From Haliclona indistincta (lineage: Eukaryota; Porifera; Demospongiae; Haplosclerida; Chalinidae), in the NCBI GenBank assembly GCA_964017065.1, contig OZ024789.1, positions 4,405,971 through 4,469,970 of the forward strand: DNA of 64,000 nucleotides, written 5' to 3'. The translations under genes and the position numbers were made by a program. The notes under the pieces were generated by a model. That model ran no database searches. It was given only the letters and a program-made list of their open reading frames with translations, and was not told the origin of the DNA. Positions 32,990 to 44,500 of this stretch are shown here, piece after piece (position 1 is the stretch's first letter; the number at the start of each line of letters is the position of its first letter).

Positions 32990-35749
32990 ATGGCGGGTTT
33001 TCCAGCTGACCGAGACGAAAAGTCTGTTTTTAATAGATTTTCATTGAGGATTACAAACGGTGTCAACTTCGGTGACCTTGTTCCGAAAGCATTCAGTTCA
33101 GAATTGATCGGTAGTCGAGATCGAGAGAATTGTTTAGCTAAGAAAAACAACTTTGAAATGGGGGACACATTCGTGGGTATCATGAACAGGGAGATCAGCG
33201 CCCATCCCAGCAACTTCTACATATTTGTGTACCTGTTGAAGAGCTTGGGACAGGGGGAGAGAGATATAGCTAGGAATGGAAGGTACGCATGTTTACTCTG
33301 ATGTAGCCGTTCATCTGCGTCAATGCATACAATGTACATGAGTTTTGATGTGAACTCTCACCTCGTCTATAATCGATTAGAACGTCAATGATATGCATGG
33401 TCAATGGAAATTCACTTATGCCGGCTCAATGAGGTTATACACCGTCTCCTTTGTTGGTGGTTTCCAATGACTGTAATACAAATTCATGCAGCCCTGAACT
33501 AGCTGTCAATAGCTGGAGCGGTGCAGTAGCACAATTAACCTACCACATACAAGTTCAACCATTCTAGCCAAATGTGTAGCGAACAGCTTTGCTTATACAC
33601 ATGTAGTGTTGCTTGTCGGCGTCTCGATCAGGCCTGCATCGATCATAGATTTGTAGCCATTGGCGAACTACGATCTTCAGCCAATGAAGGGTGCATAGCC
33701 TCAGCGTGTTATAATTGATTCTGAATGAGGTGATAGTTTATACCAAACTATGCACACACAGCTGAAGTTGGAGCAAAGGCTGAAGACACTCTACCACGTG
33801 ATACCCTTGAAAAGTAAGTGAATCAACTTTAGTACATGTAGATAAAATTATTTATGTGACTAGCCTAGGATAAATCGTGCAGCTGTGATCCGAACATCTG
33901 CTGGACACTCAGGTATCAAAAGTAATATCTAGTGTGACAGATAGAATAAAGCACCAAAGGTGCAGATGCCTCGGTGCAGTAGCATGTATGCTAGCATGAT
34001 GCAATTAGCAGATGCATATGACAGCACGTATGCATGCAGTAGATCCATGGAAGCATCAAAACAGTATCATGGAACTTGAGCATGCAAGCACCAGAACTAT
34101 GAAAGCATGCAAGCAGCAGAGCCATATTAGCATGCAAGCAGCAGAACCATAGTAGCATGCAAGCAGCAGAACCATGCTAACATGCAAGCAGCAGAACTAT
34201 GGAAGCATGCAAGCAGCAGAACCACGATAGCATGCAAGCATCAGAACCATTGTAGCATGGAAGCAGCAGAACTATAGAAGCATGGAAGCAGCAGAACCAT
34301 GGAAGCATGCAAGCAGCAGAACTGAAGCATGCAAGCAGTGGAATTGAAGCATGAAAGCAGCAGAACTGAAGCATGCAAGCAGCAGAACTGAAGCATGCAA
34401 GCAGCAGAACTGAAGCATCTAAGAAGCAGAACCATGGAAGCATGCAAGCAGCAGAACTGAAGCATGCAAGCAGCAGAACTGAAGCATCTAAGAAGCAGAA
34501 CCATGGAAGCATGCAAGCAGCAGAACTATGGTTGCATGCAAGCAGCAGAACCATGGATTGTAGCAGCATAGAGTACATGTAGCTAAAATGCATTGTACAA
34601 GCTGTTGTAATAACAAGAGTTCAATGGAACACATACCCTGTGCGCTATGCAAATGTGCAGAAATTGTTGTGAATGCTAGTTGTATTGTGTACTGTGATCT
34701 ATTGTATCGCCCATTAGAACAAAAGAATAGTTTCACTACTGTAGACATAATTATAGTGTTCATGAAGTTCTGAGCTCCTTTTGTGGCGGAGAATAATTTT
34801 TCTCTGAATCAAGGCAACACGAACTGCATCATCGTGCTGACATACTTTGCAACCGAATCTGCCGCTGCTCTGGTGTCTCAGAGGCAAGGCGATCGGATCT
34901 GTTTGGCGTGCTGACATTTCCACTGAACTGGCAACAACACAGGTGTTTTTCCTGTTACGAGCCATCCGTTTTGTTTCTCTGAGCAAAAACTAAGTACTGA
35001 CATACGAGAAGCAATACTCACCGCAAAAATTCCTCTGCTTCCATAGCCTCTACAGCCTTCCATGAAGGCATTCTTTGTCTCTTTGACATAAGTTTCAACG
35101 CTCATGCGGGAAGGTTGGGCGACACACCTCTAGTGAGTTACCGTATAATGTTCATAATTATTAGCGCTGTATTATTAGATACTATGGCCATAGCACGCCG
35201 CAGAAGAGTCTGCCGACTTTGTAGACCACTTTAGAGGAGTAAGAATCTCTCAACACAGCCGTAGAGAAGTATTGTATGGTAAGTCCCAATCGACAAACAC
35301 CAAACGGCCCTGTTTTTTGTACACACACATATATACATACATACATACATACGGACATCTTAACCCTCCGGCGCCTACGCGCCCAGGGTAAAAATACAAG
35401 CTGTTTACTGAAGACTGACCTTCATGACGCTTGCTCGCTCAGGCTCACTCGACGAGCAAGATGAGTCTGAAGACGCTTTCGCTTGCAAGATTCATTGCTG
35501 CTTATGGAGTCATATGAGCTGCACTGTCATATATCAAGCGCGATGTAGCCAGCTGTGGACAGTACTGTCTCTGAAGGAAGCCAGAACGCGAGCAACGGCA
35601 GCCTCCAGGCGAGCAAATCACGCCATAACTCGAAAACAAAGCCTTTAATCCCAATTCTGCCAAATTTGTTTTTCATAAACTACTGAGATCTACCTGTGTT
35701 GCTAATTTCAGCGCTTAGTAGCAAGCGGTTGCTGAGATACGCATTGCGA

Positions 35750-35781
<32 letters not shown>

Positions 35782-38360
35782 GAACAGACTACTGTACTGT
35801 ATGCCTCGTGGCTCCGCCCACACCTCGGCATAATTAAAAATCACATCTATAAATATTGTTTGTACTAAATAATAACTGATCCAGCTTGCTGGATGTGAGG
35901 CTGACACCCCAAACTCTAGAAAATTAAAAAGATTTCAAAAGGATGTAGGGTTGTGAAATCTACCACTGGTGGACCAGTGGTAGATTTCACAACAATGTAA
36001 ACTAACAAGGACAATGTAAACTAACAAGGAACAAGCGTGGAATGGTAACATGATTGACTTGCTAAGACCATAGATCCCTACATCAGTGGCTGCTGTGGTT
36101 GGTTATAGCTGGTTCAGCTAGTTGCTGTTGACTGACACCTAACGTGCATTCAGCTTGTGACAAAATATTAGATCAAACATAAGATCAAACATAAGATCAA
36201 TATTTTGTCACAAGCTGAATGCACGTTAGGTGTCAGTCAACAGCGACTAGCTGAACCAGCTATAACCAACCACAGCAGCCACTGATGAAGGGATCTATGG
36301 TCTGTTAGCAAGTCAATCGTGTTACCATTCCATGCTTGTTCCTTGTTAGTTTACATTGTGGACCAGTGGTAGATTTCACAACCCTACATCCTTTTGATTT
36401 CGATAGAAATCTTTTTAATTTTCTTGTTTGTGTCCTTTTTTTCTTATTCAGTGAAGTGCAGTTCAATATCATGCAATTACTGAGCTGTCTTTGTTTCCAC
36501 CATTGGTTTAGTTTTCCTGTTGTTGGTGGCTTTTCTTTATTATTAAGAATTTTAAACTTGTAGCTAATAATGATAATAATAATTGTTATGCTGTACATAT
36601 CAGCTCGCCTACACATGCATGCAGTGGATACGAGCCCCGCCCACAATTGTTGTAGACATGTACGGCGGTTGTAATCATCTGGCAAGCGCAGAATGGTGAT
36701 CCTATACGAGCTTACCGTTCTTCGAAGACTCCAGACAAATACATGTATGTGTTGTCCGTGATCCATAAGGCGCGGCGATACTCGAGCTAGTGCTCGATCA
36801 CGTGCGCTAACCACTGCTTGGTCACGTGCGTATTGCGCAATCACATCAATGGCGTCTAACACTTAGCTGACAATGGATCACGATCGAGAAATCTCGGAAT
36901 TTATATCGACGTTTCGCTAAAAACTAAGTTCAAAATGCACCTGCCAGAAGAATTTCACGACTGTTCGTGGGTGTTTTGGTCTCGGCATTGCTCGCGTAAA
37001 GGCGCTAGGCGCGCTGAAGAAAGAAAGAAGAAGAAAACGAAGATGACGAAACACGATTTTCACCGTTTCCAGGTTCGTCACTTTAGTAACAATTTCGAGC
37101 AATCTCCTTGCTACTGTAAGATGGGGCAACGCCAGAGAGCAGATTTAAGTGTCTTTTGACGTATACAATTCATGACCAGGCGAAACATCAGCGTTTGAAC
37201 GCTAATACATTGTATGTAGCCGCCATCTTGTTTTCTCGTTCAACCCTACATAGGGAGACACTGCCGTGCCTCCCTAATAAATGAAATTCACAACTGACCA
37301 CAGTCTGCCTGTATATTGGTGGTATATGTGTAGTCAGATGAATTTTCTATTTTCTGTTTGAGGGTTGTTCTGTTCAATTAAATTTATAATTCTACAGCAG
37401 CTGGTGGTGGAGTGAGGATGGGAAGCACTGTTCAAACTGATTCTCCAGGTAAAGAAGAGGTGCTATCATGGTCGTTGGACTATACAGCTGTGAAATCTTT
37501 ATGATATCTCTGTGCATGGTTCAGTCTTGAACTTCTGCTGTTTAATTTGTTTTTTACACAGCTAGTAACATCGTGTATGTGATTATTATAATGGGTCTTT
37601 CTTATTCACAGACCCTTCTACTGCAGCTGGTACTGCTAGACCATCAAGATCTGCTTGTAAGGATAACTGATACTTACAGTAGTTCATGATTGATGCATGG
37701 AAATAACATCATTCATGCACTTGAGCCTTCTATTGTCAGACATGATCAACAGATGAATTCACAGGAGTCCAGATCTGTGTACTTTCCATATTCATTCAAT
37801 CATTTATGTCTATACTCAACTGTTTTCAGAATTACTTCTGTAAGTATAGTGATAGTCTCTTTTAGCCAAACTCACTGCCAACTTGAAAGAGCCAGCACAG
37901 CCCACAAGAGATTATTGTGTCAACATCCATGCACCTCCTGGAATAGTTATGAAGCCTCAAGTTTTTACTAGAACAATTGCTATCCTGCTGCTGTTATTAT
38001 AAAGTGCATGATGACCCTTCTCTTGCCTTTCTAGATCAAGCTCCATCATGGCCTCTACTCATCACTATTGAGAAGCATGATGGTAGTACCCTCCATATTA
38101 AAGACTCTATTGTTGATGTCCATGACAAGGATCAGTGCATACAGTTTGCTCATCTCCTCTTGAACTCGCGTCAAGATGTGATGAAGATAGTGAATGACAG
38201 CTCAAAACAAGACAAGAAGGATTTAGTGAGAGCAGTGTTAGACAAGTGGTTATCATCAGGGACCAGCTCATGGCAGCAACAAATAGACGCTATGAGAGGA
38301 GCTGATATGGACCAGGCTACTACTGATGAGATTGCTACATATGTACTATATCAAGAGTAG
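32990..38360 (+). CDS. CARD-like + death-domain adaptor
   Basis: The model has six exons: 32990-33282 (CARD-like domain, start MAGFPADRD), 33762-33813, 33869-33912, 37398-37448, 37612-37656 and 38035-38360 (death domain, ending YVLYQE). The small middle exons encode a Gly/Ser/Pro/Thr-rich linker. From exon 3 onward all phases agree. Exon 1, however, is two bases short at its 3' end compared with the paralogs at 38,542 and 52,416 (GCTAGGAATGG against GCTACAGGAATGG), so the CARD would be out of frame with the rest. This is a real mutation, an assembly error or a wrong donor. The 3.5-kb third intron contains a minisatellite-bearing repeat and a foldback. If functional, it would bridge CARD and DD partners like the vertebrate adaptor CRADD (comparison by architecture only). 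Confidence 0.6.
33945..34610. repeat. Minisatellite of about 21-22 bp inside a repeat element
   Basis: From about 34,075 to 34,560 the unit GCATGCAAGCAGCAGAACCAT repeats more than twenty times with variants. The flanks (AAAGCACCAAAGGTGCAGATG on the left, GTAGC.AAAATGCATTGTACA on the right) recur in reverse complement around another array at 43,115-43,600. Array and flanks therefore move or duplicate as one unit. Open frames across it are artefacts of the repeat length. Confidence 0.85.
35400..35835. repeat. Repeat with inverted copy at 42,695-43,100
   Basis: The segment from TGACGCTTGCTCGCTCAGG to CGTGGCTCCGCCCACACCT, including a CA microsatellite at 35,755-35,780, matches 42,695-43,100 in reverse complement. 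Together with the minisatellite pair it makes inverted repeats flanking 35.8-42.7 kb. Confidence 0.75.
35920..36424. repeat. Long foldback element with about 230-base arms
   Basis: The arms AATTAAAAAGATTTC ... ATTTTGTCACAAGC mirror around about 36,185. A small nested palindrome (TCTACCACTGGTGGACCAGTGGTAGA) lies in the left arm. Related copies lie at 50,047-50,459 (complete but diverged) and 50,791-51,064 (one arm only). The shared end motif is AAGATTTCTATCGAAATC. No coding capacity. It lies in intron 3 of the CARD-DD adaptor gene. Confidence 0.85.
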
Positions 38361-38541
38361 CTATTGATATATTTTACATTTTACATGAGAAAAGGTAGTG
38401 GAATGAAATGCGATTCAACTGGTGCCACATGGCCCACATCTAGATCTAGATGCAGAGCGATAGGGAGGCGTGGCTAGGTTTTCTTATCGAACCGCGAAGC
38501 CGCTAGGTTCGACGAGCCCTTGTTTCTACGCGCAGCAAGTA

Positions 38542-41500
38542 ATGGCGGGTTTTCCAGCTGACCGAGACGAAAAGTCGGTTTTTAATAGATTTTCATTGAG
38601 GATTACAAATGGTGTCAACTTCGGTGACCTTGTTCCGAAAGCATCCAGTTCAGAATTGATCAGTAGTCGAGAGCGAGAGGATTGTTTAGCAAAGAAAAAC
38701 AACTTCGAAATGGGGGACACATTCGTGGGGATCATGTTCAGGAAGATCAGCGCCCATTCCAGCAACTTCTACATATTTGTGTACCTGTTGAAGAGCTTGG
38801 GACAGGGGGAGAGAGATATAGCTACAGGAATGGAAGGTACGCATGTTTATAATCTGATCTATCCGTTACTCATCTGTGTCAATGCGTACATGCACACACA
38901 GCTGAAGTTGGAGCGAAGGCTGAAGACACACTACCACGTGATACCCTAGAAAAGTAAGTGAATCAACTTTTGCTGTCTTTATAAATTATTTATGTGACTA
39001 GGATAAATCGTGCAGCTGGGATCCGAACATCTGCTGGACACTCAGGTATCAGAAGCATGCATTGTCTAGTGTGACAGATATAGAATTAGAATTATGATCA
39101 GGAAATTTACACACAACTGTTCGTGGTGAATACACAAAGTATTTTGATTTTATTTTTGTGATAGTGAAATGCATAATAATGTACACCAGTTTTATACACA
39201 GGTCCTCCTCCTCCTTCTTCTATGGTCTCTCCAGCTAAATGTGCCAGTAGCATACCAAGGCTCCGTGCAAGTAAGAATTAAATCTATATCTATTAACTAA
39301 TAATGATCCAGCTAATATCAAAAATTGATGAAAGTGCTTCAATATCAGGTTGTGTAGAATCTCACCCTAGGAGGGAGAGATTGTAAACCATCATATATAT
39401 CTTGCTTGTATGCATGCTGTTGGGAGGTGTTCTAACTGTCAATTATAGGCATTATAATAATTATAATAATGTTGTCATTCGATAATAATATTATGGGTAG
39501 TCATAGCAGCAACAACATGATTGATACTTGACAGGTACACTGGACTGGTTGATTCGACACAACTTCCAGCATTGTGGCATCTGATTAGCCATACTCACAT
39601 TAAGTAGTGACAGCATGGTAGTGTCAGGCAGAGCTATACCTTGTAGACTAATATTCCCTGACTATAAGCAACTGTCAATACGCCCCCTTGTATGGAACGC
39701 CGTAGTGGACAAAAATCGAGTAGTACAATCGACGAGCGGTCATTGGCATCGATCAGCGGTGCGCCAGAGGCTGATAAGCGGTCATTGGCGTCGATGAGCG
39801 ATGAGCGATGTGTCGTAGATCGATCAGCGGTCATCGATGCGTGCCGTAGATCGATCGTCGGTCATCGATGTCCGCCAGAGGCCGACCAGCGGTCATTGGC
39901 GTCGATGAACGGACCAGCGGTCATTGGCATCGGTCAGTGGTGCGCCAGAGGCCGATCTGATCAGCCACATGCGGTCATTTACATCTATCGGCGGTGGCCT
40001 ACTGCCAGTAGTCGCAGTGTTAGTGGTTTGGATTAGGCCAGGGTGTGGCCTAGAAATAGTTGACTCCACCTCACTTATACACAAAATGGAGTTTAACTTG
40101 GAGGAGTTCTTGTCGTTTGTTGAAAATGCTATCCTGTCAATTCAACGCGGCTGTGAGCGAGGGAATGATATTCAAGATGTGCTGCTACAATCTGAACTTC
40201 TAGTTAGAGATGTGGTGTTTGTACGAGAGTTGTTTCCTGATGATGATACGCATGAAAACGCTCTAGAAGCTGTTATGGATGTCGCTATAACCTGTCAAGC
40301 TCTAGCTGATGAAAATCATCGACAGCATATGAAAGGTCGTCCTTTAATCTGCAAACAAAAACCACGCCTACTGAGCGCGGTCAGTATGGTACACATGCAC
40401 TTCTGGCGCACTGCTGTTGCGCGCGATGACGCTGATCGACCTACCGTCACCTACGGCACACCGCTGATGGACATCGATGACCGCTGATCGATTAACGGCA
40501 CACCGCTGATCGATTAACGGCACACCGCTGATCGATGTCCGATGACCGCTGATCGGCCTTCGGCACATCGCTCATCGACGCCAATGACCGCTTGTCGGCC
40601 TCTCGCGCACCGCTGATCGATGCCAATGACCGCTCGTCGATTGTACTACTCGATTTTTGTCCACTACGGCGTTCCATACCCTTGGAGGTGGTGGGCAGTG
40701 GTGATTACATTACTATTCAATGAATATCACAATGTTGCAATGCTGTGGTTCACAATTGTGTATTCCATCTGATAGTACCAACTCATGGTACAGCTGATTA
40801 ACTTTGTGAAAATTTTATTATTGTACGACACAAAAATTATCATTCTGCAGTTTAATGCTTATCCTTATTTGGTTATTCAAGTTATGATTTTCATTCTTAG
40901 GTGACACACTTTTTTACAGAGATGCTAAACCAACACTCCCGGACTTGCAGTACATGTCCTACACTAGTGAGGATGGAACCACTGTTCATTTCAGACTAAT
41001 GGATCGGATCAAACCACGAGTAACAGATCTAGCTGTAGCCTTAGGCTTCCCTCAACATGTCAGAGATTACATGGAAACTAAACGAGATCAAGTCTACTAC
41101 ATACTGAGTGAGTGGCTGGAAGGACGCAACCAGGAGAATGATCAGAGACCACTGACCTGGGGAACACTAATCACTGCTCTACAACGTGCTGGTCTACCGA
41201 ACGAGGCTGAGATATTGCAGCAGCATTTTGTGGATGTACCACAAGTTGCAATGAGAAACGGTATGCTTAAACAGTGATGGGTAAAGGGTAGGGAATCAGG
41301 AGACAAGACATCCCTCTCTTCGCGGTCTACTAATAATTATTCATTGTATAGTTCTATTGATGTGCCTATATATTCCCTTCGAATCGATACCATCGAGCTC
41401 TGACAAAGATCAGTGATCACCTCTATATACGCGCAGGCTAAGCACGACAATGTGACTTGAGGATTTTGCTAAACGCTTCCATTTTCAATTTATGGCTGGC

Positions 41501-44500
41501 TCACCTTGACGGTTGTCTTGGACCTCTCTGAGGAGAAACATTATTAAAAGTTGGCTGCGTAGGTACTTTTACATTCGTAGTACAGCTCTGGGATGCGTAT
41601 ACATTTCAAAAAGAAGCATGTCAGAAATGACTGCTTACTACTCACTAGTCTTAGAGGTGTCCATAAATCTGAAGTTTTTTGTGCTGTTGTTGGATATTTG
41701 ACAGACAAGAATCGTGCGCCTGTCTGGTCTATACTTCGGCTTTTGCTAGAAAGATATTCCAAAATTCATTGTTCGACATTAAGGTGGCGGGTTGGCAACT
41801 TTTAATTACTTAAAGAGTACCTCAGGAGCTTATCATTCCAAGGAGCATACAACTTTGAATTACCATTCACACAGCTAAACAAAAAATTGATCGTGCTTAG
41901 TCGAGTCACAGCTCCACAATGGTTAACACTACATGTTTGAAACTTGCATTGATCAATGCTCCATCGATAGGCAAACTAACTGCATACTGGAACAAATACC
42001 CAATGCTAGAAAAATAGCTTTTTGCAAGGTTATGAATCTCATTAATTTTTAGCATACCCACCACCTTAAAGTGGCGGGATACCAAGTCAATAATTTTCAA
42101 ATTTGCAAGTAGCTGTACTTTTCTCGCCATTAGTGCTCGTACAGACAGTGATCCGTGCAGTGTGAACTTTATTAATTTTGTCTATAAACAGTCATCTATC
42201 ATAGCAAGTTTCAACCACATAGCGTTAGCCATTGTTGAGCGATGAGCTCACTCAGTGAAGACTACTCCAGGTTGAACTTGCAATGATCAATGACTGTTTA
42301 TAGACAAGCAAAGTTCACACTGGAGTGCTGTCTACACAAGCGTTAATGGCTAGAAAGTATAGTTACTTGCAAAAGTCATGAATATGATTAACTTGGTATC
42401 CTGCCATTTTAAAGCGTTAAAATCAGTTGAGTGTGATTTCAATAATAATTCTTTCACTAAAAGTTCAAAATAGAATATTAGGCAAAATAGATATTGTCGA
42501 TACCCCTAACTAGTCTTGTCCTCCGACCACTTCTTCTGCTAAGCTCGAAGTAGGGTCTGGTTGAATTCCTAGATAAATGACGTTTTCATTCTCTGAATCG
42601 AGGAATGTGCAGTATTTAAAAAATTCACATGACATGGTTAACATTTGCTATGGGAATCATGGTAGACATTTGTAGCGAGCAACTTTAGTATCCGTGTTCT
42701 TATGCCAAGGTGGGCGGAGCCACGTAGGCATACAATAGTCCGTTTGTTGGTGTGTGTGTGTGTTCGCAACGTGTATCTCAGCAACCGCTTTCTACTAAGC
42801 GCTGAAATTAGCAACACAGGTAGATCTCAGTATTTTATGAAAAACAAATTTGGCAGAATTGCGGCTTTGTTTTCGAGTTATGGCGTGATTTGCTCACCTG
42901 GACTGCCATTGCTCGCTTTCGGGCTTTATTCAGAGACAATACTGTCCACAGCTGGCTACATCGCGCTTGACCTGTGACAGTGCAGCTCCGGCATACGACT
43001 CCATAAGCAGCAATGAAATTAGCGAGCGAAAGCGTCTTCAGACTCATCTACATAGCTTGTCGAGTGAGCCTGAGCGAGCTAGCGTTGATACAATCTATGC
43101 AGGTCTTCAGTAAACAGTTTATTACAACAGCTTGTACAATGCATTTTAGTTACAATTACTCCATGCTGCTACAATCCATGGTTCTGCTGCTTGCATGCTT
43201 CAGTTCTGCTGCTTGCATGTAGTTCTGCTGCTTGCATGCTTCAGTTCTGTTTCCATGGTTCTGTTGCTTCCATGCTACCATAGTTCTGCTCCTTGCATGC
43301 TTCAGTTCTGCTGCTTGCATGCTACCATGGTTCTGCTGCTTCCATGCTACCATAGTTCTGCTGCTTCCATGCTACCATGGTTCTGCTGCTTGCATGCTAC
43401 CATGGTTCTGCTGCTTGCATGCTACCATGGTTCTGCTGCTTGCATGCTACCGTGGTTCTGCTGCTTACATGCTTCCATGATACTGTTTTGATGCTCTACT
43501 GCATGCATATGTGCTGTCATATGCATCTGCTAATTGCATGCTAGCATACATGCTACTGACCGAGGCATCTGCACCTTTGGTGCTTTATTTTTTAGTGACA
43601 GCAAGAAGCCATGGTCATTTTAGCAAGGCGAGATGCTTGTTTTCACTCTTTGTGTACTTGAAATTACAATTTTCCTTAGCGTTTCTGGGCAAAAGCTCTT
43701 CAGTGGGTTATCTATCAGTTGCTGTTTCTTAGGATGTAGATAGACGCTGCAAATACAGCTAGGTCGACAATTTCCAAGCAAACTCATGTGATTGTGCACG
43801 TGACAATTTTGTCATTGGCCAGATCTGATCATAACCTTGAGCTTAGTGGAAGAGGGTGTGGTCTGGGGACAAGACTATAACTACTCACGTGCGCCTACCT
43901 GACTCACCTTGACTTTGTGGTCAGCACTTTACTAGCAAGCAAAATCTTGCTCCTTGTGCAACATGTACTCTGAATAGTTGACACTACAATGTGCATGACA
44001 CGCCCACCAAGGGTTTGTAAAATCTGATCATTTTAATAATGCCTTGTCCATACACAGCACCACCTGACAGTGTTAGCAGAGCTAAGCGACCAAGAATTGA
44101 AACAGACTCTTCAGGTACAGTGTAAATTGTACTGATTGAATATTACATTGTGGGGCTGAGTGATAATCATAATTGTACCATAGGAAGCCTTATTTTCAAA
44201 GGCACCGCCAGTGGTATATTTCAGATATTCCACAGTTAGTCACATGATTTCCTGTGGTATAACTGGACATTCCACGGGAAATCATGTGACTTCCTGTGGT
44301 ATACCTGGATATTCCACAGGAAGTCACATGACTCCCACTAGATCATAGAAGTGATCTATCTTCCAGAGAGAAAAATAGGAAGGGGTGAGAGTTGTTAGTC
44401 AACCTCACCAGTAAACCATGAAGAGTGTGCAAGTCGCCCTTATTTATCCTATAGAAACCTACAGACATCAGTGGGCCTTGTGGTTGCCATCGTACAAGTC

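Noticed and set aside
34060..34580. Possible CRISPR-like array
   Set aside because: Units are contiguous with no unique spacers, and the DNA is animal nuclear DNA; it is a minisatellite.
34177..34593. Open frames of about 100-140 residues rich in Cys/Leu/Ala or Ser/Arg over the minisatellites (also 43,195-43,491)
   Set aside because: They are translations of 21-22-base tandem units in every frame and strand; no start context, splice structure or domain supports them.
36935..37159. Basic 74-residue open frame
   Set aside because: Part of the same segment is repeated inverted at 50,576-50,690 and interrupted there; it looks like repeat DNA rather than a gene.
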